DNA from: Mariniflexile sp. AS56
GTDB lineage: Bacteria; Bacteroidota; Bacteroidia; Flavobacteriales; Flavobacteriaceae
DNA: 64,000 bases
Direction of reading: 5' to 3'
NCBI RefSeq assembly: GCF_030552475.1
Contig: NZ_JAUPED010000011.1
Coordinates: forward strand, 62,001 to 126,000
Part shown: positions 8,356 to 16,220 of the stretch, piece by piece
How positions within the stretch are numbered: the first letter of the stretch is position 1
Layout of the letters: the number at the start of each line of letters is the position of its first letter
Notes under the pieces: generated by a model
What the model was told of the DNA's origin: nothing
The model's input: the letters and a program-made list of their open reading frames with translations, nothing else
The model's database searches: none
Made by a program: the position numbers and the translations under genes

Positions 8356-9573
8356 TTATTTCACCCGTTTTTCTTGCTTTAAACGCTCTCCAACTACTGT
8401 ATAAGACATTTGATCATGAAATAGCTTTTTATACTTTTTGAAGGTAAATATTTGAATTATTATTGGGACCACAAGAATGTAAGTATAAGGCATGATAAAT
8501 CTTAGTATATTTCTAAAAAAAGCTTTAAAAAATCCAACAGGATCACCATTTCTCTCTGTAATCTCCAGTTTCATAATGCGTTTGCCAAAAGTCCCTTTCC
8601 ACTTCGAGGATTCAAAAACGGCACATACGGTAAAATACACTAAAATAAATAATAATAGTGATGTGTCAGATGGCTCATATTCAACTTCAATATCATCCAT
8701 AGTCATAACTTCAATAATTATCCATAAGAAATATATGGGTACAAATGTTAAAAACTGATCCAAAATAAAGGCGGCACCTCGTTTCATAAGGGTTCTTCCG
8801 TAGTAGTTTTTTCTATAGTCTACTTCTAAATTAACATGCGCTATTTTTTTGCGTGTCGGTGTCTTTTTTACGGAAGGTGCTGGTGCTGGTGCTTTCTCCG
8901 TTACAGGTTCTGCTTTAGTAATCTCTTCTACAACCTCTTCGTTCTTATCAATGAGTAATTCTGCCTTTTCTGAAATTTCGTTTTCTGATATATTTTCAAT
9001 AATATCTTCGGCAACAGTTCTAGATTCTGTTAAAGAGGATAATTGTTCTTCAGCAATGTGTTCAACAATTTCGTCTTCCTCTTCGTTAAAATCGTTAATC
9101 GATTCATATATATCATTTACTACTGAGGTTAAAGCATCATCTTCACTATTCCAATATTGTCTATTATTAAGTGGTTGCGTATTTTTAGGTAATAAAGGTA
9201 AATTAACAAAGGGTGTTGACTTCCACATGCAGTTTCGTACCAAAATTGGTAACATGACTGTTTCGCCTTTATTGTAACGTTCAATAACTTTTTGGGTGCG
9301 TATGTATGTTTGATCGTCATTAATAAAATCGGCACTTATAAAAGCTAAAACAATATCAGCATCATACAATTGAAGCTTATAGCTGTTTATATCTTGTCCT
9401 GCTGGAATTTCGAAATCACTCAGTATTTCAATTGGGATCTTAGAATTTCGAACAACGGGAGAAAGGTATTTTTTTATCGCTTTAGATTGCTCCTCATCTT
9501 CTGGAGCTGCAAGAAAATAAACGGTTATTTTTCCTTTACCTGTAGAGACTGCGGAAGGGGTTGTTGTCGACAT
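8356..9573 (-). CDS. TIR-like domain fused to RDD membrane domain
   Basis: A 405-residue two-part protein. Residues about 14-160 form a TIR-like fold: strand KITVYFLAAPEDEEQ, DADIVLAFISADFI, then VMLPILVRNCMWKSTPF and LPLLPKNTQPL. These match the neighbouring TIR protein block by block. The position of that protein's catalytic glutamate holds Thr93/Gln94, so NADase activity is unlikely. An acidic linker (about 160-250) leads to an RDD domain (about 253-400) with RGAAFILDQFL, three or four membrane spans and the family's GTFGKRIMKLEI. It would be membrane-anchored with the TIR in the cytoplasm. It is the second gene of a minus-strand pair, 65 bases after the TIR gene. A role in immunity or stress signalling is inference. 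Confidence 0.8.
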   Translation of the reverse strand: MSTTTPSAVSTGKGKITVYFLAAPEDEEQSKAIKKYLSPVVRNSKIPIEILSDFEIPAGQDINSYKLQLYDADIVLAFISADFINDDQTYIRTQKVIERYNKGETVMLPILVRNCMWKSTPFVNLPLLPKNTQPLNNRQYWNSEDDALTSVVNDIYESINDFNEEEDEIVEHIAEEQLSSLTESRTVAEDIIENISENEISEKAELLIDKNEEVVEEITKAEPVTEKAPAPAPSVKKTPTRKKIAHVNLEVDYRKNYYGRTLMKRGAAFILDQFLTFVPIYFLWIIIEVMTMDDIEVEYEPSDTSLLLFILVYFTVCAVFESSKWKGTFGKRIMKLEITERNGDPVGFFKAFFRNILRFIMPYTYILVVPIIIQIFTFKKYKKLFHDQMSYTVVGERLKQEKRVK

Positions 9574-9638
9574 AAAAGTTAATTTTTTGGTTAGTTAAAA
9601 TTATTTTTTGCTAATCAACGTTTATAGGGGGAATTCTT

Positions 9639-10097
9639 TTATTTGGATAAAATATAATCAACAAGACGTTCTATTCCTGTAGCTACTTCTGTAAATGCGA
9701 CATCTTTATCGTCATAATCTGAAATTGGACGCGCATTTTTAGGTAAGGCTTGTAATTTTGCAAACGGCATACTTGTCCACTTACAACTCCTTAAAATAAC
9801 GGGAACAACAAAAGCGGTTCCTGCTTCATGCCTTTTCATGGCTTCCGCAAGCTCTGTGTCCCAAATAAAATCGGAAGCAATAAAATCGACACTTACTAAT
9901 AGTAAAATAATATTGGCTTTGGCAAATTCACTCATAATGCCTTCATTCCATTCTTGACCAGCGATTAATTCTCGATCATTCCAGGCGTCAATTTTTCCTG
10001 AACGTTTTAACACTTTTAAATATTTATCCATTTCATCTTTAAGCCCTTCGTCTTCATGAGCGTATGATGTGAATATTTTAACGGCTTTACTAGACAT
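9639..10097 (-). CDS. Standalone TIR domain protein
   Basis: A 152-residue single-domain TIR protein. It starts VKIFTSYAHEDE (strand A and first loop), has a BB-loop-like stretch DAWNDRELIAGQEW (37-50), strand IILLLVSVDFI, and WDTEL with Glu82 at the place of the catalytic glutamate of NAD-cleaving TIRs. VVPVILRSCKW and LPKNARPISDYDDKD complete the fold. Bacterial TIRs of this type are usually effectors of defence or conflict systems, but it has no sensor domain of its own. The only partner in sight is the downstream membrane TIR-RDD gene. Alternative: a signalling adaptor without enzymatic activity. Confidence 0.85.
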   Translation of the reverse strand: MSSKAVKIFTSYAHEDEGLKDEMDKYLKVLKRSGKIDAWNDRELIAGQEWNEGIMSEFAKANIILLLVSVDFIASDFIWDTELAEAMKRHEAGTAFVVPVILRSCKWTSMPFAKLQALPKNARPISDYDDKDVAFTEVATGIERLVDYILSK

Positions 10098-10497
10098 ATT
10101 TGTTTTCAGGTATTAATTATAAATTAATTTTCGTGGACTATAAAGTTAAAATGGTTCAGTATGTATTTCACTAAGTACGTATTTAAGTAACTAAATAATA
10201 CTTTTTTATTTTTCTCTATTATTGTAGAACTTGAATGTATTCAGCAAGTTAGCATAAAATATTGTAATATTATATATGCAATTGCACAAAAATGAATTCT
10301 TTTATAGATGATTATAATTACAACAATATATCCATAGAATACCAAGAAAAAAAACAAACCATTTTGGGGTAAGGATGTCTAATACTTGATTAATAAATGA
10401 GAGTTAAAAAAAAATCATCAAACATAAAAAAGGAAACATCCATAATTATTATCTATATTTTAATTCGATTTATAAAAACAAAGAATAAACTTAAAAC
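10098..10497. other. Divergent intergenic region, nothing identified
   Basis: About 400 bases of very AT-rich DNA between the TIR pair and the DUF2891 gene, which point away from each other. It must hold both promoters, but I found no convincing TAnnTTTG box. A 10-bp palindrome TGCAATTGCA lies at 10277-10286 and could be an operator half; this is weak. Confidence 0.5.
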
Positions 10498-11607
10498 ATG
10501 AAGAGAGTCCTCGTTATTTTATGCGCCGTTTTTGCGATAGGTTGTAATAACACCAAAAAAGAACAACAATCAATAAATTCAGAAATTAAACAAGACCCCA
10601 TGGCTGTGCTAAATTTAGAACAAGCGAATAAGTTGGCGCAATTGCCTTTAGAATGTATGAATACAGAATATCCAAATAGGCTATCGCAAACCTTGGGAGC
10701 TGATGCCGATTTAAAGGCACCCACAGTATTGCATCCTGCCTTTTATGGGTGTTTCGATTGGCATTCGTCCGTTCATGGACATTGGAGTTTGGTGAGTTTG
10801 TTAAAACGATTTCCAGACCTAGAGCATGCTAAAGAGATTAAACAAAAACTACTTCAAAATATATCCAAAGAAAACATAGAAGCAGAAGTTAGTTATTTTC
10901 ATGGTGAACATAATAAGTCTTTTGAGCGTACTTATGGTTGGGCATGGTTGTTAAAACTAGCAGAAGAATTGCATACTTGGGAAACACCTGTTGCTAGAGA
11001 GTTGGAAGCGAATTTGCAGCCGCTAACCCATTTAATAATTGAAAAGTATATCGAGTTTTTGCCAAAATTAAATTACCCGCTTCGGGTGGGAACGCATCCT
11101 AATACCGCGTTTGGCTTGTCCTTTGCGTATGATTATGCTGTAACCGTAAATAACGAAGCTTTGAAATTAGCTATTGAGGAGCGTGCTAAATTTTTCTTTT
11201 TAAACGACCAAGCCTGTCCAATGAGTTGGGAGCCTAGTGGCACCGATTTTTTATCACCTTGCTTGGAAGAGGCGGCATTAATGAAGCGCTTATTGTCTGT
11301 TGAAGCTTATAAGAAGTGGTTATCTGACTTTTTACCGCAATTAAAAGATAAAAAGTTTGCTTTGGAAGTAGGGGTGGTTTCAGATAGAACCGATGGACAT
11401 TTGGTGCATTTAGATGGTGTGAATTTTTCGCGTGCGTGGAGTTTAATTAAAATCTCAGAAAACCTTGCGGAATATCAGCATTTAAAAACGATTGCTTACG
11501 AGCATATAAATTATTCCTTGCCAAGTATTTTTGGTGATAGTTATGAAGGCGGACATTGGTTAGGTAGCTTTGCTATTTACGCATTGAATGCCGCTTCTCA
11601 TGATTAA
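10498..11607 (+). CDS. DUF2891 family lipoprotein
   Basis: A 369-residue protein with a lipoprotein signal (MKRVLVILCAVFAIGC, lipobox cysteine at residue 16). It carries the DUF2891 hallmark HPAFYGCFDWHSSVHGHW near residue 79. Helical repeats with paired WAW and HPNTAFG motifs suggest an alpha/alpha toroid fold, as in some polysaccharide lyases, but no catalytic site is known to me. It would sit in the periplasm or the outer membrane. Its end overlaps the start of the NRAMP-like gene, so it is translationally coupled to the 5-oxoprolinase operon, which suggests a linked function. Confidence 0.8.
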   Translation: MKRVLVILCAVFAIGCNNTKKEQQSINSEIKQDPMAVLNLEQANKLAQLPLECMNTEYPNRLSQTLGADADLKAPTVLHPAFYGCFDWHSSVHGHWSLVSLLKRFPDLEHAKEIKQKLLQNISKENIEAEVSYFHGEHNKSFERTYGWAWLLKLAEELHTWETPVARELEANLQPLTHLIIEKYIEFLPKLNYPLRVGTHPNTAFGLSFAYDYAVTVNNEALKLAIEERAKFFFLNDQACPMSWEPSGTDFLSPCLEEAALMKRLLSVEAYKKWLSDFLPQLKDKKFALEVGVVSDRTDGHLVHLDGVNFSRAWSLIKISENLAEYQHLKTIAYEHINYSLPSIFGDSYEGGHWLGSFAIYALNAASHD

Positions 11608-12832
11608 AAATTGGTTTAAAAACATAGGTCCAGGCCCTTTGGTGGCTGCGGCGTTTATAGGTCCAGGCACCGTGACGGTATGTACGCTTGCGGGTGTTCA
11701 TTTTGGGTACGCGTTGCTGTGGGCTATGGTTTTGTCTATTGCGGCAACTGTGGTGCTTCAAGAAATGTCTGCACGATTAGGACTTGTTTCTCAAAAAGGA
11801 CTGTCAGAAATTATAAGATCAGAAATCAAACATCCTGTGTTAAAAATACTAGCGGTTGGCTTAATACTCTTGGCTATTGTGGTGGGCAACGCCGCTTATG
11901 AGGCTGGTAATATTACGGGTGGTGTTTTGGGATTGGAAACCATTATGGGGAATCCAACAGTAGTTGTGGCGGGTTTTACAGTGAAAGGATTGAATCTGTT
12001 AATTGGTTTTATTGCTTTTGTGTTGCTTTATTTAGGGAGTTACAAAGTCATAGAGCGGGCTTTGGTGGCGCTTGTGTTGTTGATGAGTTTTGCCTTTTTG
12101 GTAACCACGATTATTACCAAGCCGAGTCTTACGGATATTTTTAAGAGTATTGTGTTGTCTAAAATGCCAAAAGGGAGCATCTTAACTATTATGGCCTTGA
12201 TAGGAACCACGGTTGTGCCTTATAATTTGTTTTTGCACGCGTCTTTGGTGAAAGAAAAATGGCATCATATATCCGATTTGAAGTTGGTAAAACGAGATAC
12301 TAGGGTAGCAATTGTTTTTGGAGGTATCGTGTCTATGTGTGTTGTAATTTCGGCTGCTTCAATAAACACGCAACATGTAGCAAATGTAGCCGATTTAGCT
12401 CTGGGCTTAGAGCCTTTGTTTGGTAGTTTTGCTAAATATTTTCTAGCTATAGGTTTGTTTTCTGCAGGTATTACGAGTGCAATTACGGCGCCTTTGGCGG
12501 CGGCTTTTGTAGCTACAGGTTGCTTGGGTTGGTCTACAAGTATGGCTGATAAAAAATTTAAAGCCGTATGGATGGTTATTTTAATACTTGGTATTGTGTT
12601 TTCGTCTTTGGGTGTAAAACCTATTGAAGTTATTAAATTTGCGCAAATTGCTAATGGTATTCTGTTGCCACTTATTGCTGGGTTTTTAATTTGGGTGGTT
12701 AATAAATCGTCTGTTTTAGGAATTTATAAAAATAATGTAGTTCAAAATATAGCAGCATTCCTTATCTTGCTTATTAGTATTTTATTGTCTCTCGTAACGC
12801 TTAATAACGTGTTGAATCTAAAACTGATTTAG
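11600..12832 (+). CDS. NRAMP-like transporter of the pxp operon, metal ligands missing
   Basis: A 410-residue membrane protein with about 11 spans and clear NRAMP homology: GPGPLVAAAFIGPGTVTV at the N-terminus and GTTVVPYNLFLHASLV in segment 6. The metal ligands are changed: DPGN in helix 1 reads GPGT, and the MPH of helix 6 reads VPY, so it is probably not a manganese or iron carrier. It resembles YcsG of Bacillus subtilis, which sits beside ycsF (pxpA) and kipI/kipA. A 5-oxoproline or other organic substrate is inferred. I chose ATG 11600 (MIKNWFKN), giving an 8-base overlap with the DUF2891 gene; ATG 11588 is also possible. Confidence 0.82.
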   Translation: MIKNWFKNIGPGPLVAAAFIGPGTVTVCTLAGVHFGYALLWAMVLSIAATVVLQEMSARLGLVSQKGLSEIIRSEIKHPVLKILAVGLILLAIVVGNAAYEAGNITGGVLGLETIMGNPTVVVAGFTVKGLNLLIGFIAFVLLYLGSYKVIERALVALVLLMSFAFLVTTIITKPSLTDIFKSIVLSKMPKGSILTIMALIGTTVVPYNLFLHASLVKEKWHHISDLKLVKRDTRVAIVFGGIVSMCVVISAASINTQHVANVADLALGLEPLFGSFAKYFLAIGLFSAGITSAITAPLAAAFVATGCLGWSTSMADKKFKAVWMVILILGIVFSSLGVKPIEVIKFAQIANGILLPLIAGFLIWVVNKSSVLGIYKNNVVQNIAAFLILLISILLSLVTLNNVLNLKLI

Positions 12833-13572
12833 TGATTAATAATTCAATAGATATAAATGTCGATGTAGGTGAGGGGATTGGTAACGAATCGCTCTTGCTG
12901 CCTTATGTGTCGTCTTGTAATATTGCTTGTGGCGGACATGCGGGTAACGGTAAAACCATGCGCAAGGTGGTTAAATTAGCGCAGAAGCACCGCGTTAAAA
13001 TTGGCGCACACCCTTCCTTTCCAGATATTGAGAATTTTGGCAGAAAACCTATGCAAATGTCCTGTGTGGCCTTGTATAACTCCGTGAAAGAACAAATTTT
13101 CAATCTGAAATCTATTTTAAAGGAGGAAAACGCCTTATTACATCATGTAAAACCTCATGGTGCTTTGTATAATATGGCTGTTACAGATGTTAAAATTGCG
13201 ACCACGCTTGTGGAAGTGATGAAAAGTATTGAGATGCCTGTTAAACTTTATGTGCCTTGTAATTCAATTATTGAACGTCTAGCACTTGAAAATAATATTC
13301 CGATTACCTATGAGGTTTTTGCGGATAGAAATTATAATGACGACTTAACATTGGTATCACGTACCGATAAAAATGCCTTAATTCATGATTCGGATGTGAT
13401 GTTTGAACATGTATTTTATATGTTGGAAAAACGAAAAGTAAAAACAATTACTGGGGCAGAAGTGGCTGTAAAAGCGCAGACGTTTTGTGTGCATGGTGAT
13501 AATCTTCAGGCGGCCGAATTAGTGAAAAAACTACGTGCAAATTTGGAAGCAAAAGGCGTTAAAATTTTATAA
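12832..13572 (+). CDS. pxpA: 5-oxoprolinase subunit PxpA (LamB/YcsF family)
   Basis: PxpA works with PxpB and PxpC to open 5-oxoproline (pyroglutamate) to glutamate with ATP. The 246-residue protein opens with the family signature INVDVGEGIGNE and SCNIACGGHAGN, then GAHPSFPD, and HHVKPHGALYN near residue 103, and ends with ITGAEV and VHGDNLQA. The start is GTG 12832, overlapping the stop of the NRAMP-like gene by one base; no better start exists because the conserved N-terminus begins at once. Confidence 0.93.
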   Translation: MINNSIDINVDVGEGIGNESLLLPYVSSCNIACGGHAGNGKTMRKVVKLAQKHRVKIGAHPSFPDIENFGRKPMQMSCVALYNSVKEQIFNLKSILKEENALLHHVKPHGALYNMAVTDVKIATTLVEVMKSIEMPVKLYVPCNSIIERLALENNIPITYEVFADRNYNDDLTLVSRTDKNALIHDSDVMFEHVFYMLEKRKVKTITGAEVAVKAQTFCVHGDNLQAAELVKKLRANLEAKGVKIL

Positions 13573-13577
13573 TATTA

Positions 13578-14309
13578 ATGGCTTTTAATCTTACATACAA
13601 ACCCTTTGGTGAGCGGGCTATTTTGGTAGAATGGCCAGCAATTATTGATGCTGAAATTCTAAAGGATATCATTCAGTTTAAAACGACTATTTCGGATAAT
13701 AGTGTTAAATCTATTGTTGAATTAAAGATCGCATATAACTCGTTATTAATTATTTACGATTCTGTTTGTAGGAATTTTGAGAACGAAGTAAGCATGCTTA
13801 AAAACATCTATAAATCGCTTCAATTGAATAATGACACAGTGTCAGTGCTGTGGAAAATCCCTGTATGTTACGATGTTGCTTTTGGTGTTGATTTAGAAGC
13901 TATTTCCGAAGAAAAAAAGTTGTCCAAAGAAGCGATAATTAAGTGTCATACAGAAGTTGAATATACTGTTTATTTTATTGGGTTTTTACCTGGCTTTCTG
14001 TATTTAGGAGGTTTAGATGTGTTACTCCATATGCCAAGAAAAGCAACGCCACGTTTACGAATTGAAAAGGGGGCTGTGGCTATTGGTGGAAATCAAACAG
14101 GAGTGTATCCCGCAGAAAGTCCTGGGGGTTGGAATATCATAGGGAATTCACCTGTCTCGTTTTTTAATCCCAAACTAAACGTACCATGTTTTGCGAAAGC
14201 AGGAGATCGTATCGTCTTTAAGCAGGTGTCACTTATTGAGTATCAAGACATCAAGGCCTTGGTAGATGCGGGTCTGTATCAAATGGAAAGCGAGGTGCTT
14301 CATGGTTAA
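13578..14309 (+). CDS. pxpB: 5-oxoprolinase subunit PxpB (KipI family)
   Basis: A 243-residue KipI-type protein. The N-terminal half has KPFGERAILVEWP. The cyclophilin-like C-terminal half has VEYTVYFIGFLPGFLYLGGL, then MPRKATPRLRIEKGAVAIGGNQ and YPAESPGGWNIIGNSPV, the stretch shared by all KipI/PxpB proteins. It begins five bases after pxpA and overlaps pxpC by eight bases. Confidence 0.93.
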   Translation: MAFNLTYKPFGERAILVEWPAIIDAEILKDIIQFKTTISDNSVKSIVELKIAYNSLLIIYDSVCRNFENEVSMLKNIYKSLQLNNDTVSVLWKIPVCYDVAFGVDLEAISEEKKLSKEAIIKCHTEVEYTVYFIGFLPGFLYLGGLDVLLHMPRKATPRLRIEKGAVAIGGNQTGVYPAESPGGWNIIGNSPVSFFNPKLNVPCFAKAGDRIVFKQVSLIEYQDIKALVDAGLYQMESEVLHG

Positions 14310-15156
14310 AGTATTAAAGTCAGGTATGTATTCGTCTGTTCAGGATTTAGGGCGTATGGGTTTTCAGCAATACGGCGTACCGTATTCTGGAGTGATGGAT
14401 GTGTATTCAGCGTCTTTAGCAAATCATATTTTAGGTAATAATACGAATGATGCGGTCATTGAAATGACTATTACTGGAATATCACTTCGGTTTGATTGCG
14501 ATACGCGTATTTGTATATCGGGTGCGACTATGGCTCCGGAACTAAATAACCAGGCAATTCAGATGAATAAAAGTATTCAGGTGTCTGCTGGCGATGTGTT
14601 GTCTTTTGGTAAATTAGCTAAAGGGTTTCGTTGTTATTTAGCTGTTTTTGGTGGTTTTAAAACCGAAGAAGTTATGGGGAGTCGAAGCATGTATAATGGA
14701 GTGACTTCTCAATCTAAAATTTCTAAAAATGATGTTTTTTTAATTAATGAAATGAATTCATTTACAGTAAGTAATAATGCATTAGTTAAAGTGAAAGATG
14801 AACATTTTTTGTCTCACCGAATAGATGTTTATAAAGGTCCTGAATTTGATTTCTTATCAAAGAATCAGCAAGAATTTTTGTTTCAAAATAGCTTTACTGT
14901 TTCGAAGGATAATAACCGTATGGCGTATCAACTTTCAGAACCTTTAGAAAATAATTTAGAGCCTATTATTACGTCGGCTGTATTGCCAGGTACGGTGCAA
15001 TTAACGCCGTCTGGAAAGCTTATTGTATTAATGCGCGACTGTCAAACAACAGGTGGTTATCCCCGGGTGTTGCAGTTAAAAGAGTCGGCAATTAATAGAA
15101 TGGCTCAAAAATTCACAGGCAGCTTTATAGATTTTAAGCTGGTTGGAAGTAGGTGA
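14302..15156 (+). CDS. pxpC: 5-oxoprolinase subunit PxpC (KipA family)
   Basis: The third 5-oxoprolinase subunit. The conserved N-terminus KVLKSGMYSSVQDLGRMGFQQYGVP begins at ATG 14302, so the longer frame starting at 14266 is not needed. The 284-residue protein contains GVPYSGVMD, the FRCYLAVFGGF strand, VMGSRSMYN and the C-terminal LPGTVQLTPSGKLIVLMRDCQTTGGYPRV block. Its stop is two bases from the stop of the convergent deoC gene, with no room for a separate terminator. Confidence 0.93.
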   Translation: MVKVLKSGMYSSVQDLGRMGFQQYGVPYSGVMDVYSASLANHILGNNTNDAVIEMTITGISLRFDCDTRICISGATMAPELNNQAIQMNKSIQVSAGDVLSFGKLAKGFRCYLAVFGGFKTEEVMGSRSMYNGVTSQSKISKNDVFLINEMNSFTVSNNALVKVKDEHFLSHRIDVYKGPEFDFLSKNQQEFLFQNSFTVSKDNNRMAYQLSEPLENNLEPIITSAVLPGTVQLTPSGKLIVLMRDCQTTGGYPRVLQLKESAINRMAQKFTGSFIDFKLVGSR

Positions 15157-15158
15157 AA

Positions 15159-15890
15159 TTATTGAATAATAATCGCGTCTACTTCAATTGTTTGTCTTTG
15201 TGTGTTTTCTGAGTATTTCTTGAAAATTTTAATATTTCTATTTTGAAGTGAGCTGTTTGAAGCTTTTATGTTTCTGGCAGTTCCAACTCTATCGGCGCCT
15301 GCTTCTAGGTATTTAACGGCTGTTTCATAATCTTCAATACCGCCTGAAACCATTATTTGTGCTTGGTTCTTTATGGTTTTTTTAATGATTTTTGTGGCTG
15401 TAAAAGTAGCTCCGCTTTTCGAGAAGCCGCTAGAGGTTTTTATAACGTCGGCATGCGCATCAATACAGATGTTGCAGGCTTTAATAATTTCATTTTTGTT
15501 TAATTCTGATATTTCTAAAATCACCTTTAGAGGGGTGTTTTTAATCGCCATTTTAACATCGATAATGTCTTTTAAAACCGACACGTAGTTTTTGCTTTTA
15601 AGAAACCCGAGGTTGATAACCATTTCAATTTCATCAGCACCATCTTCAATGGCTTTTTGGGCTTCATACACTTTAGCAGCAGTAGAGGTGGCACCTAACG
15701 GAAAGCCGACTACAGATGCTATTTTAACATCGGTACCATCTAGAAGTTGTTTTGCAAGGGCTACATATGCGGTGTTTATACAAACGGCAAAAACATTATT
15801 TAGCTTTGCTTCGTGGCAAAGGTTGATGATATCGCGCTCTGAAGAGGTCGCTTGAAGTAAAGAATAGTCAATACATTTGGATATATCCAT
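15159..15890 (-). CDS. deoC: Deoxyribose-phosphate aldolase
   Basis: DeoC cleaves 2-deoxyribose 5-phosphate to glyceraldehyde 3-phosphate and acetaldehyde. The 243-residue protein shows VVGFPLGATST, GADEIEMVINLG, and the Schiff-base lysine stretch ADVIKTSSGFSKSGAT, then KIMVSGGIEDYETA-like IMVSGGIEDYETAVKY and GADRVGTA. Length is normal. It is a lone minus-strand gene facing pxpC tail to tail. Confidence 0.93.
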   Translation of the reverse strand: MDISKCIDYSLLQATSSERDIINLCHEAKLNNVFAVCINTAYVALAKQLLDGTDVKIASVVGFPLGATSTAAKVYEAQKAIEDGADEIEMVINLGFLKSKNYVSVLKDIIDVKMAIKNTPLKVILEISELNKNEIIKACNICIDAHADVIKTSSGFSKSGATFTATKIIKKTIKNQAQIMVSGGIEDYETAVKYLEAGADRVGTARNIKASNSSLQNRNIKIFKKYSENTQRQTIEVDAIIIQ

Positions 15891-16220
15891 GCTATTAATA
15901 GGTTTTTTTTAGGGATTTGCTATTAGGGTAACAAATCTAAATTGTTAGTATTATTGAGTAGAGTTTGGGACCTTACTTGAAACAAAAATAACGATTAAAT
16001 TCATATTTATCCGATAAAACAACATTTTTTAAAGAAAATTTTTCGGATAATTCATTTAACTGACTTGTTTTTAGAATATTATGTAATTTGAGAGGGTGGT
16101 TGTTTGTCGAAGGGGTGAAAAATGAAAAGCAACACTCATCTCCGAGAAGAATCATGTTGCTTTTGCTAACCAACCAACTATGTGTCTAAGTTTTAACTTT
16201 TTTGTTACAAAAAACTGTAA

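Noticed and set aside
8849-9277. 142-codon plus-strand frame opposite the TIR-RDD gene
   Set aside because: Serine-rich shadow of the acidic linker coded on the other strand.
15973-16173. 66-codon minus-strand frame between deoC and clpB
   Set aside because: No homology pattern recognised and the codon use looks random; spacing fits plain intergenic DNA.
16174-16220. Terminator after clpB
   Set aside because: Only an all-AT hairpin (TTTTTTGT/ACAAAAAA) without GC stem.
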